From the NCBI RefSeq assembly GCF_027580225.2, contig NC_073341.2, forward strand, positions 13,384,501-13,448,500: a DNA stretch of 64,000 nt, in the 5' to 3' direction. This DNA comes from Misgurnus anguillicaudatus. Taxonomy: Eukaryota; Chordata; Actinopteri; Cypriniformes; Cobitidae. The translations under genes were made by a program, and so were the position numbers. Below are positions 1 to 9,958 of this stretch, one piece after another. The first letter of the stretch is position 1; the number at the start of each line of letters is the position of its first letter. The notes under the pieces are model-generated. The model had not been told where the DNA came from, searched no databases, and was given only the letters and a program-made list of their open reading frames with translations.

Positions 1-72
1 GGGGGGTTATGGGTACCTGGACAGGGCCGATGCTTTTATTCCTTCCTCCTGGCATACCATCCTCTCTGATTG
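1..72 (-). CDS. nr6a1: NR6A1 exon following the DNA-binding-domain exon (partial or complete)
   Basis: Read on the minus strand, a polypyrimidine stretch ending TTGCAG (acceptor AG at 74-73) is followed by an open frame. With the G left over from the upstream exon it reads A-I-R-E-D-G-M-P-G-G-R-N-K-S-I-G-P-V-Q. This is the C-terminal extension right after the NR6A1 zinc fingers, a basic Gly/Arg-rich stretch that in this receptor class contacts DNA flanking the half-site. The 3' boundary is uncertain. A GT at 16-15 just after the Gln codon would make a 56-nt exon (17-72) ending on a codon boundary, but that donor (GTACCC) is weak. Alternatively the frame stays open to the window edge (V-P-I-T-P). 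The exon enters in phase 1, matching the upstream exon's end. Identity as NR6A1 is very likely; the exact exon end is not resolved. Confidence 0.88.
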
Positions 73-606
73 CTGCAAGGCAAAAGCAAAATAAATAAAT
101 AAATAATAATAATTCTCAAGTTTTTAAAAACTATTTCACCTTCAAGAAATTATTTCCTTTGTTCATCATTTTGTAAAAAAAGAAGCTTGCATTTTTGTCA
201 AAGGTGATGTTACCCACAAGCATGAAACAAAATAAATAACACGCTTTATACAGTACATAAAATACAATTAATATAAACAATAATATAATAACAGAGTTAA
301 CTTTCATGCAACTTGTGTTTCACTGCATATATACACATTTGGCCAGAACATTGATGTTTGTTATGATTGTTATGTTATGAAGCATTTTTTTTAACATTCA
401 ACATACTTAAAGGAAAACACCACCATTTTTCAATATTTTACTATAACTCAACTTAGACAAATTAATACATCCCTATCTTTTTTCAAAGCGTGCATTTAAT
501 CTGTGTACAGCGCATCGTGAATGTGTTAGCATTTAGCCTAGCCCCATTCATTCCTTAGGATCCAAACAAAAGTTTTATTTTGTGGCACCATACTTACTCG
601 TGTAAC

Positions 607-1044
607 TAGGGGTGTAACGATTCATCGTGCAAATGCGCGTTTTCTCAATTAATGAATTTGAATGAATTACGGTGAAATCCCGGCACATCCGAACGCCAGA
701 GGGCGCTCCCGTGCAGAAACGCTATTCCAGGAAATGCTTACACATGAATATTTATACGCTGTTCTTCATATTGTTTCAGGTATTTTCATGATAATAAAGA
801 ATATTTTGAATGATTTTGTTTAACGAGTGTTGCTTTTTTAAATGCACGTTATAAACGACTCCGACTCATAATGATTTTAGATTGATAAGGACTTCCTACT
901 GACCAAATGCCGTAATACAGGCACAAGCTGTGCATAAAACAAAGAATCGCAGCCTTGCGATTCAGAATCGATTTCAGACAGGCATTTTTAATGAGGACCG
1001 TGATTGAATCGTGATTGAATCGTGATTGAATCGTTACATCCCTA
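607..1044. mobile_element. hAT-like MITE nested in the foldback
   Basis: The termini are inverted: TAGGGGTGTAACGATTCA on the left and TGAATCGTTACATCCCTA on the right. Identical 8-bp copies of CGTGTAAC flank the element at 599-606 and 1045-1052, the target duplication expected for the hAT superfamily. It is 438 bp and non-coding. Three tandem 11-bp units lie next to the right terminus. Confidence 0.88.
999..1031. repeat. Three tandem 11-bp units at the hAT MITE end
   Basis: CGTGATTGAAT is repeated three times without interruption directly inside the right terminus of the nested hAT MITE. Subterminal repeats of this kind are typical transposase-binding arrays in hAT elements; binding here is inference. 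Confidence 0.85.
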
Positions 1045-2416
1045 CGTGTAACTACTCATGTAACAGGAAAAACATGGAAGTGTTTGGTGGCTTCTAAATT
1101 CATCCCTGTTTGGATCCTAAGGAATGAATGGGCTAAGCTAAATCCTAACACATTCACAACACACTGTACAAAGATTAAGTGCACGCATTGAAAAAAGACA
1201 GCTATGTATTAATTAGTCTAAGTTGAGGTAAGAACATAGTAAAATATTGAAAAACAGTGGTGTTTTCCTTTAAGATTATATATTTAGGCAATAAAACATG
1301 ACTAGCCATATGCTAAAATTATTTCACAAAAGGTTAGAGGTTTATTAACCCATTGCCCATTCACATAAGACGAAAGCTAAAATTATAAAGAGGTCCTGAT
1401 GTGGCATGTAATGTCTTAAATTTAAAGTTTTAAATGTTACATCAATTTCTAAAAATGATGGCTTAAAACCGTGATCACACCATCTTAATTCATAAATTAA
1501 GCATAATTTACTGTTGCATTGTTTTGCAATGTTATAGTGATCATATATAATTATTTCTCAGTCTCTTTAATAACATACATCAAGAAAATACAGGAAAGGT
1601 GTATATAGTATTAAAAACTGTATAAAAATGTAAACTGATGTGTCAAGTTTTTAGGGTAAACTCTCCTTCCACTTGAGCAATAGCGGGAAACTGCAGAATC
1701 TCTAAATTAAATTAAATCTTTTAAAGAAATTAGTCCTTTTACTTCATTCTGCTCAAAAGCACTCGAGATGTGTTTAATGCCAAGAGAGGTCACACTAAAC
1801 ACCGACAATGCTTAAAGAAGACATTTAGTCCTGAAAATTTTATTTTTTTAATAAATATATCCTCTATTTTCTGTTTGTATCTTAATAAAATAGATTGAAA
1901 AATAAATATGCATGAACATTAAAACTTCTAAAACAAAGAGTCTGGTGGTGATAGCCTAAGACTTTTGCACAGTACTGTATCTCAAGCTCAAAATAACAGA
2001 GAAGGTACAGATTGTGGTTGCTTATATTCTGTAAGACTGGGAAACTAAATCATAAGAGCTGTAATTTATCTACAGACAACCATCTTTGTAAATAAAGATC
2101 TAATAATATTCTAAGATGACATTAACTTTAACCCCAATCATTTGCTCTTGTGCGTGAATGTGATAGCCACTAGAGGGCAGAAGTGATTATTTTAAAGTAT
2201 TTCCCACCAGCTGTATCCAAGCCTATTGTCTTGAATAGTCATGTATGCCTGGAGTGCTTTCAGCCTATTACAATGGAAGGGCTGACTTTGTATTTTATTG
2301 TATTGCACTAAAGATGCCAATTCAACTAAAAGCTACCAGTCCTTGAAGTTTCATTTTATAAAACTATCAATACAATATTGAAGAATAGACTTTTTTGAAA
2401 ATCCTGAATATCTATT

Positions 2417-2459
2417 GTTGTCATCACAGTCCGATTGGCTGATCCTCCCATCTATTCTG
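2417..2459 (+). repeat. Direct repeat, copy A, on the 3' side of the NR6A1 DBD exon
   Basis: A 43-bp block (GTTG..CATCACAGTC...CCCATCTATTCTG) matches 3243-3285 in the same orientation at 37 of 43 positions. Both copies are followed by degenerate GCTGGTT-type motifs, so each is probably a fragment of one dispersed repeat. Confidence 0.75.
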
Positions 2460-2729
2460 GTACACGTTCAGGCTAGTTTATACTGGTTGGAGGCTTGTTT
2501 AGCTAGTGGACCAATTTTGTCATTCGGTTCACCGGCGAAACGTAACCAGTTTTGCTGGTTAAGTTAATGTTGTCTTGCTGGTTTACAGTTTTGAGTTGGG
2601 CACTTATGGAGTCCAACCAGAAGAAAAAACCCAATGTTACAATTAAAACAAAACATACGCAGGCGACTAGTTATGCTGATCTTTATCTCACTATAATAAC
2701 CTGGTCCCTTCTATTTCAAAGTCTCTCAC

Positions 2730-2960
2730 CTTTGCGGTTCATTCCCATCTGCAGGCACTTGAGAAGTCTGCAGTACTGGCAGCGGTTACGTTGCTTGCGC
2801 GACATCTCGCAGTTCTTGTCGCGGCTGCAGCGGTAGACGCGTTTGTTGCAAATGCTGCGCTTGAAGAAGCCCTTGCATCCCTCACAGGAAATAATGCCAT
2901 AGTGCAGACCTGTGGCACGGTCTCCGCAAATAAGACAGGAGCGCTGCTCAGCCTGGTCAT
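2730..2960 (-). CDS. nr6a1: NR6A1 (germ cell nuclear factor) DNA-binding-domain exon
   Basis: This exon encodes the whole DNA-binding domain of the orphan nuclear receptor NR6A1/GCNF, a nuclear repressor that binds DR0 elements and silences pluripotency and germline genes in differentiating cells. Within the 77 codons, finger 1 uses Cys 9, 12, 26 and 29 with the spacing C-x2-C-x13-C-x2-C. The P-box is E-G-C-K-G, followed by FFKRS. Finger 2 uses Cys 45, 51, 61 and 64 (C-x5-C-x9-C-x2-C), and the segment ends MGMNRK. The motif [18 protein letters not shown] is characteristic of NR6A1. The acceptor is TTTCTATCAG ending at 2961; the donor is AAAG|GTGAGA. The exon begins with two bases of a split Asp codon and ends with the G of a split Ala codon completed by the 1-72 exon, so it is 231 nt and symmetric (phase 1-1). 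Both fingers lie in one exon, whereas many nuclear receptors have an intron between them. Glu 52 after Cys 51 is, from memory, Val in mammals. Which fish paralogue this is cannot be told. Confidence 0.97.
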
Positions 2961-3242
2961 CTGATAGAAACACACAACACAGTCATTAGTACCATAATAA
3001 TGTATATACAAGTACTTAAATATATAATATATAGTGAAATTCTTTGTATAACACTCTTCCCAAAATAACATTATTTACAAGATGAAAGGAAACAGAAATT
3101 ATAGAAGAAAATCTGAAAAGCTTTTGAAAAATATTAGAAAATGTAAAAAAATAAAGAAGATTAAAAGAAATTGTATAATTGGAAGTACAACAATAATAAA
3201 ATAAGGAAATCCTAAACTTTAAATAGCAAAAACTAAAGTGAT

Positions 3243-3285
3243 GTTGACATCACAGTCTGAGTTGCTGACCATCCCATCTATTCTG
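3243..3285 (+). repeat. Direct repeat, copy B, on the 5' side of the NR6A1 DBD exon
   Basis: Matches 2417-2459 in direct orientation with six mismatches. Together the two copies bracket the exon at a spacing of about 826 bp. GCTGGTT repeats continue to about 3330. Confidence 0.75.
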
Positions 3286-3786
3286 TTTAGGCTGGTTTAT
3301 GTTGGTTAGAGCTGGTTAGAGCTGGTTTGGTTTTGTTTAGCAAGTAAATTAGTATTGCCAATATGTTAAACAGCAAAATGTAATCAAGGTGTATTTTATT
3401 ATTTCCATTCCATATGTCTCCATTATTTACAACTAGATTAGTACAATGTACCACATTATAGGGAACCAGAACTATAAAATCAAAATGGACATTTTTTTTT
3501 ATTTAATGATATTTATAATGATACAATGTATCAACATAATAATATATATCAGGGGTCTTCAACCTTTTTTTGAGCAAGGACTACCACAATGGATAAAACA
3601 ATATTAAAATATTAAAATAGACTACTAAAAACATTTTTGTTTTATTTATTGATTTTATTTAACTTAATGTTATCATGGTTTAAAATGTTGACATACATAA
3701 AAGAAGCCAAGCATATATAAAAATATGTAATAAATAAATAATAAAATTGAGGCTATTAATAGAACGTGCTTTGGTGACTCCGTGCG

Positions 3787-3914
<128 letters not shown>

Positions 3915-5141
3915 CAAAATGTAATAATTTCACAATGAGGTTCCAATAACATTAGGTAACTACATGAACTTACAAACAGCTTGTGCAGCATTTATTCATC
4001 TTGGTTAATGTTCATTTCAACATTAAATAATATTTTTCATATTTTTCGTCTGTTAACATTAGTTAATGCACAATGTATAAGAACAATGACCAATAGTATT
4101 CAGGGCTGGAAATGGCAGAAATTAACTGGGCAGACTCTGACTTCTTAAAATAAGATTAACATTTTTTATGTTTCCTCTTATGCTTTCTTGTCCTCAGAAA
4201 AAGAAAATTGTAAAGCATATAAAATTTGGATCTTTAGTTAATGGATATTTTAAATAAATCTGAAATGAAACCATCAGGCATACAGTGCCACTGTGAAGTG
4301 TCATGTGACAAGCTTGATGATGCATTATAAAAAAAGTTGCAATAAAAAACTCATAAGGGGATTCATAAATGCTATATAGTTGTTTAGATCTAATTCCACA
4401 ATCTCACCAGTTTGAGGTACTCCCAGTACTTCATCCCCAGTGTTCCCCTTATTTCCAGTCCTGATTGTATTGGTATCAACTAACACTAACAAATCAGTAA
4501 ATGCTTTAAAAATATACAATTCACTGTACAGTTTACATCAGCCAGCATGTTTACTAATATGAATACAACCTTATTCTAAAGTGTTACCAAGACCTCTGAT
4601 TGGTTCTAAAAGTATTATTTCTGCTTATGTCACCAAAATCACGTGGGTGGGGAAACAATAACCAATGGTGTAATTTCCTACTTTAACTTCTATTCGAAAC
4701 CTGACAGATAGAATCAGGTCAAATCCTGCATTAATATCATGGATGTTCAGTGCATTTTATATTGCTTTTCAGATAATCCTGTTAAATTCTAAATGTAAAT
4801 GCAATTTGTTGACCAAATTGGCACAACGAAGACAAACAAACACTGTAACGCACACAAACACACACTTCCTCCCCCATCCCAAAAGACAATCCTTGACCAG
4901 ATGGGTGGGTGCCATGGTAACGTGAATGGTATGGCCATGCAAGGAATGTGCTTGCTCACCGCTGCTGTAGCGTCACGGCTGACTTAACCAAGAAAGGGTT
5001 CAAACCAAGAGCAGCGGAAACACTAACCCTCTCTCCCTTCCTCCGCTCTTACCTTCCCTCTGTCAGAATTATGATATCACCTAACACCCCTCCCATCTGC
5101 TGCCTAATGAACCAATACAAACAAGACTGTTGCTTTCCATG

Positions 5142-5334
5142 CACTCTCAGAAATAAAGCTACAAAAGTTGTCACTGGGACAGCAAGGGTACAGCTTTGTA
5201 CCCAAAGAGTGCATATTAGTACTTCAAAGGTGCATATTGGCAGTTCAAAGATACATATTTTACCTAAATGGTACATATTAGGAGCTTTTTTAAAGGGTAC
5301 TGCCCAAGTGACAGCTTGTACCTTTATTTTTGAC
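5142..5334. mobile_element. GGTAC-rich MITE, copy 1
   Basis: Inverted termini: left ACTCTCAGAAATAAAGCTAC followed by AAAAGTTGTCACTGGGAC, right AAGTGACAGCTTGTACC then TTTATTTTTGA. The interior has repeated GTACNNATATT motifs in alternating orientation. A related copy lies at 6645-6808. Confidence 0.75.
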
Positions 5335-5651
5335 ATAATGATGAACCTCACAGAGATGAGGGAGAGAGATCAAGGATATATGCATGCAGAGGAAGCCGTA
5401 GTGAAGTACTTTTTAATAAATTGATTTACAACAATTTTGAGAAAAATGATCACCTGGGAGTCACCTGTTAATTTTTATTCATTTAGCAGACATGTTTATC
5501 CCAATGCACGTGGGATGCAAATGATGAAAATTGGGTGGCGCGATTCCACAAACACGCGCTATTCGCCTCAAACTCAAAAAGATGAAAATATTTGTGAAGT
5601 TAGATCCCGCAAGTAATCTAGAGCGAGGAACGTGATGCTTCGCATTTGGTT
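5335..5651. other. Intronic sequence with a possible reversed SINE tail
   Basis: Around 5474-5500 the string CATTTAGCAGACATGTTTAT resembles the reverse complement of the fish SINE 3' tail, too short to be certain. The remainder (5517-5651) has several CpGs but nothing I recognise. Confidence 0.4.
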
Positions 5652-6183
5652 TATAGACCGTTTCACTGGGCACACGTGCGGTGCGGTGACGCGATGAGCG
5701 TCTGGTCCGAGCTTTACTTCCGGTTTCTGTTTGTTTAAAGGCGGAGTCCACGATGTTTGAAAAACGCGTTGGAAAAGGAGACGGGCCGACTACCAAAACA
5801 CACTTATGGCCAATCAAATCAAATCAAATGCCGGGTTGCGTATGTGTGGGGCGGGTCTATCAACAGAAGGTCCAAATTCTATTGGGGTAGGGGCATATTT
5901 GTTTAGGTGATTTCAAATATCAACATTGGCTTTCAAACATCATGGACTCCGCCTTTAATGGTCTGACTAGTTGCTGAAACTAAACTCTTAAACAAATACC
6001 TCGTCGAAAATAACAAATGTTTTGCGTTCCTATGCAATCTACGTGCTGTTTATTTTGCTTGTTATATAAATAAACTACTCTAAAAGGACTAGGTTGTTAT
6101 TTATTCTTTGCGGAGTTTACTGGAAGTTACGTGATGACCACGAAAGCCGCTTGTTTATGTTGTTACTGCTGAAATGGTCTATA
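5652..6183 (+). mobile_element. TATAGACSGTTTC-family MITE, copy 1, carrying a nested MITE
   Basis: Left end TATAGACCGTTTCACTGG, right end GCTGAAATGGTCTATA, an inverted pair. The body shares long blocks with copies at 9660, 27599 and 44862, including CTTTACTTCCGG, GGTCTGACTAGTTGCTGAA, AATAACAAATGTTTTG and GCCGCTTGTTTATG. It is interrupted at one TTAA by an unrelated 216-bp element. Confidence 0.82.
5739..5954. mobile_element. AGGCGGAGTCCA MITE nested in copy 1
   Basis: Near-perfect TIR: AGGCGGAGTCCACGATGTTT on the left; the reverse complement of the right end differs by one base. TTAA occurs on both sides (5735-5738 and 5955-5958), while the sister host copy at 9660-9958 has a single TTAA at this site. 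The insertion and its 4-bp target duplication are therefore directly visible. 216 bp, non-coding. Confidence 0.9.
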
Positions 6184-6287
6184 CGCATGCAGCATTGGTC
6201 TTCAAAATGTTTTGTACACTTATCATACTCAACAATAAGCGTAGGCATCTTAGCTAGGAGAGAAAACTACACATGGAAGTCATAAAT

Positions 6288-6643
6288 ATGCAAAATGTCA
6301 CAGAATTGATGTACAGTTGTGGGCAAAATGTCTTCGCTCTAAAACATTTTTTGATTATTAATAAAAGATGCACTGAAAATGTGTATGCATGTTTCATTGG
6401 TGTGTATAAACTGAAGCTCGGCTCTGAATTTTTTTTTAAGAAGGCATTAAAAAAACGTACAGGTATAACGTTTATAAAGACATAGGACAATGACTACAAA
6501 ATATTACCACAAGAGAGGATCAATTTATATTAATAATGGATACAAAATGTACGCTTTAATACCTTCATATATATTTGCTTTCTTACCAAATTATTTTGTC
6601 CAATAAATCCCTTAGAAGTTTTGTGTTTTGTCCATTTTGTATT
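6288..6643 (+). repeat. Dispersed repeat, copy A (related to 60310-60598)
   Basis: Shares ordered blocks with 60310-60598: an AAGATGCA segment, AAACT(G)AAGCTCGGCT and TTTTGTCCAATAAATMCCTT followed by AGTTT..TGTTTTGT. I do not recognise the family and see no TIRs. Confidence 0.55.
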
Positions 6644-6644
6644 G

Positions 6645-6808
6645 TACACTCCCAGAAAAAAGGTACAAGAAGATAAAAAGGTTGTTACTGGGCGGTACCT
6701 TTTCAAAAAGTACACTTTTGTCCCTTAAATGTGGATATTGGTACCTCAAAGGTACATTTTAAAAGGTACCGTCCCAGTGACAACTTTTGTAAAAAAAATG
6801 AGAGTATA
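6645..6808. mobile_element. GGTAC-rich MITE, copy 2
   Basis: Left end ACACTCCCAGAAAAAAGGTAC, right end GTAAAAAAAATGAGAGTAT. The inner inverted pair GTTGTTACTGGGCGGTACC / GGTACCGTCCCAGTGACAAC is very clear. Same family as 5142-5334 but diverged. Confidence 0.8.
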
Positions 6809-7692
6809 CACCTCATATTTTGATTGTTTACTTTAATCTAAGGGGGTATTAAAAGCAAATATTGTACAAATTCCCCGCCCCTGTGACTCAACAAAACCCT
6901 TTTATATGAACTGCGTGAAAAAATTAACCGTTTCGAATCAGGATTCTTGATTTTACCTCAACGTCAGATCTTTCAGGCTGTGTCAAGGGGACAGTGATAA
7001 TAGAGATGTGTGCTGAAAGATATATTTAAAAAAATTTCATAATACAAATAGATCAAAAATAGAAAAGTGGTAAATACAAACAAGCATCATTTCTCGTGAG
7101 GGAATGAGAGGAAAAATGAAAAACTGCTGCCGGTAGAGAATGTGGCGAGGTCAACTGCTGGGGCTGTGGACCATTAACAGAGAGTTCAAGTCATAAAAAC
7201 AGGGTCATGGCCCAGTGCCTTTTCTTTCTCAATATGAGAGGGAGTTTCACAGGCCCGTCATTAGAGCGGAGTCAAGAACAGGCCATTCATACCATCTGAA
7301 ATGCCTTTAACTTCTCTATAGGACAGTACGATTACAGTGCGAATTGCCATTTTCTTTCGCCCGAGCATTGAAAGTTCCGATGCTTCAATGTTTTCTGTGC
7401 AGCCGACAGGTCTTTCCGAATAAGAAGGGGTCAGCAGTGCCTAGATACAGTTTGAGGAGGGTTAAGTGTAGGTCTTCAATTTCCTTTGCAAAGTCAGGCA
7501 CCCAATGAAACTACACATTGTCTGCAAACTTCTCAAACGACGTACGACAGGTGAATGCCGGGAGAAAAAGACTGATTGTATATTTTTATTTATTTATTAG
7601 TGATATTGTTTGATCAAAAATATCAAAACGATACAAATTTACTAATTTATTAGTGATACGGCTATATATTGAATAGTACATTTTAGCTTTTT
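6809..7692. other. Non-repetitive intronic segment
   Basis: From about 7090 to 7560 the sequence is more GC-rich than its surroundings, has no inverted termini and matches nothing else in the window. This fits single-copy or conserved non-coding DNA. No coding frame or splice pair is convincing. Confidence 0.5.
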
Positions 7693-8035
7693 TGACCCTG
7701 GTCCACAAAACCAGTCATAAGGGTATTTTTTTAGATTTATACAAAAAAAATTTGACAATATTTGGATTTTCAGGGTGCAAAAAATCTAAAAATTGAGAAA
7801 ATCGTCTTTAAAGTTGTCCAAATGAAGTCCTTAGCAACACATATTACTAATGATAAATAAAAATATATACATATCTATGGTAGGGAATTTACCAAATATT
7901 TTCATTTAACAAGATTTTATCTAATATCCTAATGTTTTTTTCCTTAAAAAAATCATTAATTTTGATCCATACAATGTATTTTGGCTATTGCTACAAACAT
8001 ACATGTGTGACTTTTGACTGGTTTTGTGGTCCACA
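7693..8035. mobile_element. TGACCCTGGTCCACAAAACC foldback MITE, copy 1
   Basis: Left end TGACCCTGGTCCACAAAACC and right end GGTTTTGTGGTCCAC are inverted. The middle shares GAAGTCCNTAGCAACACATA and TTACTAATGATAAATA with 34329-34660. From memory this is one of the commonest fish MITEs. Confidence 0.88.
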
Positions 8036-8051
8036 TTTGCCAAGATATTAA

Positions 8052-9255
8052 AGTGCACTTATTTCATTGCTAAAACAATATTATTTTGTGTATTCGTATA
8101 ATAAAATGTGTTTGCGTGGTTTATGGTAAAATAAAAAACACATTATTTTCCACATACTGTATATTTTTAGCTCCAGATTTCAATCTCTTCCTGAAACACA
8201 CAGATTTTGTACAAAAGAACTCATCGATCTTAAAAGCGCTGTGTCCCTGATTGGCCAGCTAATCTGTATGTTGTGATTGGTGTGAATACCTCTGACGTCA
8301 GCAGGAAATGTGACGCTCCTTACCATGTTTGAAAGATCTGCGCACAATGCAATGCTGACAGGAGTTAATTTACAGGGTATGAATCAAAGTGGGAGGAATT
8401 ATGATAATGTCGGTCTTGTACATCACCAATCTCAAGAAGTAAACTGTTGCCTACAATCCGTGTGTTTTGTTGTAGTCCAAGAAAAAAGATTTACGTTGGA
8501 GACGATAACTCCGGTCATTGTTTATTTTGGGATTTGTACCTTTAGCATATCGTTAACATGTACATAGTGACCGCCTATGCCGAGTCAAGACAGAATCTTT
8601 GAAGGGTCGAGACCGAATCTGTTGGTTTTCAAATACAGTCGAGTCCATGTCAAGACCGAGTCTTTGAGGCAGCAAGTCTGAGTCGAAACCGAGTCCTTTA
8701 GGAGTCGAGACAGAGTCAAGACCAAGACAATAAAAACATGTCAGTTTTCATATTCATGATTTAATATCACCCCAGTTAATAATTAACATTTAGGCCTACA
8801 GACTAAGCTAGATTGGGAATTGTTTAGAGGAGCAGTCTTAACGTCTTACTATGGACTATGCTTTTAGTATCATTAAAAAATCCCTACCACATGTATCATC
8901 TTCTGCCTATTTTTCTAGAGATAAATAAACGGCTCTGATGGCAGATCTTTGCATTGCACCATGGGATGTCATTTCCAAATAATGCCCGTCAACATTGCAT
9001 TTTATTATTATTGTTATGTGTTGTGTTTTTTTATTTGAACATAAAAAATGTGTTGGTCTCGAGGACTCGGTCTGAAATTACAAGTCCTTCTCCTCCCACT
9101 GTAATCCGAGACCGAATCTTTGAAGGACCAACTCCGAGACGAGTCTGAGAAAGCAGAAATTGGTCTCGGACTCGAGTATTACATCACCACATGTACTAAT
9201 ACACACTTACACACCAAAGGAAATGTAAAATCGTGAATCAGACCACAGGCGCCCT
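8052..9255. mobile_element. AGAGCACC-family MITE, copy 1, split by a hAT element
   Basis: TTAA flanks at 8048-8051 and 9256-9259. The two host parts (8052-8563 and 9197-9255) together align in reverse orientation with the intact copy at 46074-46594, with shared blocks such as GGCCAGCTAATCTGTA, TACCATGTTTGAAA, AAGTAAACTGTTGCCTACAA and TTACGTTGGAGACGATAACT. A 625-bp element interrupts it near the right end. Confidence 0.85.
8564..9188. mobile_element. hAT-like element rich in GAGTCGAGAC motifs, nested
   Basis: Flanked by identical 8-bp ACATGTAC copies (8556-8563 and 9189-9196); the intact sister at 46074-46594 has a single equivalent (ACATGTAA). Both ends carry many degenerate GAGTC/GAGACCGA motifs in opposite orientation. 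There is no transposase frame, so it is a non-autonomous hAT derivative. Confidence 0.82.
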
Positions 9256-9447
9256 TTAATTATAAATATTGTAAATAATGATTTTAGCTTTATTTGACCT
9301 TCACATTTATCTATTGAAAATGTGTAAAAACAAGAACATACAGACTGTTACTGCAATTTACTTAAGTGAAAATATCCAGTAACTGGTTACAATGGCTGTA
9401 CTGTTGAAATTCCTAAATAAAAACGAGCTAATCCGTATTTGTGACCC

Positions 9448-9659
9448 TTAAGGCTAAAGTATAGTCCTTTTTTTACGGGTACATGACGGTCCGCGTACAG
9501 TGTGCGTGATGCAATTTTCGTCATCAGAAGAGAGACCGCGAAAATGCATTGAATTTCGTCACAATGCACATGCGTCAACGTCTGCATACATGCACGATTA
9601 AAATAAACTATACTTTGCAAGGCTGTGTGCTCGATTTGCGTACATGTAAAAAAACAGAC
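9448..9659 (+). mobile_element. GGCCGAAGTATAGTCC-family MITE, copy A
   Basis: Left end AAGGCTAAAGTATAGTCC, right end ...AACAGACTATA, which merges with the next element's TATAGAC terminus. It shares CAATGCACATGCGTCAA, CGTCTG, AAATAAACTATA and TTTGCAAGGCTGTG with 27409-27588. Confidence 0.7.
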
Positions 9660-9958
9660 TATAGACGGTTTCATTGGACGCACGTGATACACTTTTGGAT
9701 CCGAACTTTACTTCCGGTTTCGTTTTTTTAATGGTCTGACTAGTTGCTAAACTGATATCTTGAACAAATGCCTCATCAAAAATAACAAATGTTTTGGTTT
9801 CCTAGGTAATCTATGTGTTGTTGTTTTTTTTGATTGTTATATAAATAAACTACGTTTAAAGTACTTTGTGGTTATTTATTATTAGCGGAGTTTACCTGAA
9901 GTTACGTGCGGACCGCGACAGCCGCTTGTTTATGTTGTTACTGCTGAAACCATCTATA
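9660..9958 (+). mobile_element. TATAGACSGTTTC-family MITE, copy 2 (empty site)
   Basis: Ends TATAGACGGTTTCATTGG and GCTGAAACCATCTATA. This 299-bp copy is uninterrupted and so shows the empty target: a single TTAA at 9728-9731 followed by TGGTCTGAC, exactly where copies 1 and 4 carry different insertions. Confidence 0.88.

Larger units (their letters stand above)
407..1273. mobile_element. Foldback MITE with TTAA flanks, interrupted by a hAT MITE
   Basis: The left arm (411 to about 598) and right arm (about 1053 to 1269) are long imperfect inverted copies of each other. The outermost TIR is AGGAAAACACCA, and TTAA lies at both ends (407-410 and 1270-1273). The arms share recognisable blocks such as ATTCATTCCTTAGGATCC. 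Without the nested element the host is about 420 bp. There is no transposase, so it is non-autonomous. Confidence 0.8.
73..2729 (-). other. nr6a1: NR6A1 intron between the DNA-binding-domain exon and the next exon
   Basis: Phase-1 intron on the minus strand bounded by donor GTGAGA (at 2729 downward) and acceptor TTGCAG (ending at 73), 2,657 nt. It contains a nested foldback MITE at 407-1273; the rest is AT-rich with no coding signal that I can see. A 43-bp segment at 2417-2459 is repeated on the other side of the upstream exon. Confidence 0.85.

Noticed and set aside
1009..1035. CRISPR-like array
   Set aside because: The units are tandem without spacers, lie at a transposon end, and the organism is a vertebrate.
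4690..4740. Possible upstream NR6A1 exon ending CTGTCAG|GT on the minus strand
   Set aside because: The frame contains no NR6A1-like residues and the donor is weak.
4948..5424. 158-codon plus-strand open frame
   Set aside because: It runs through the GGTAC-rich MITE at 5142-5334, has no recognisable domain and no splice or start context.
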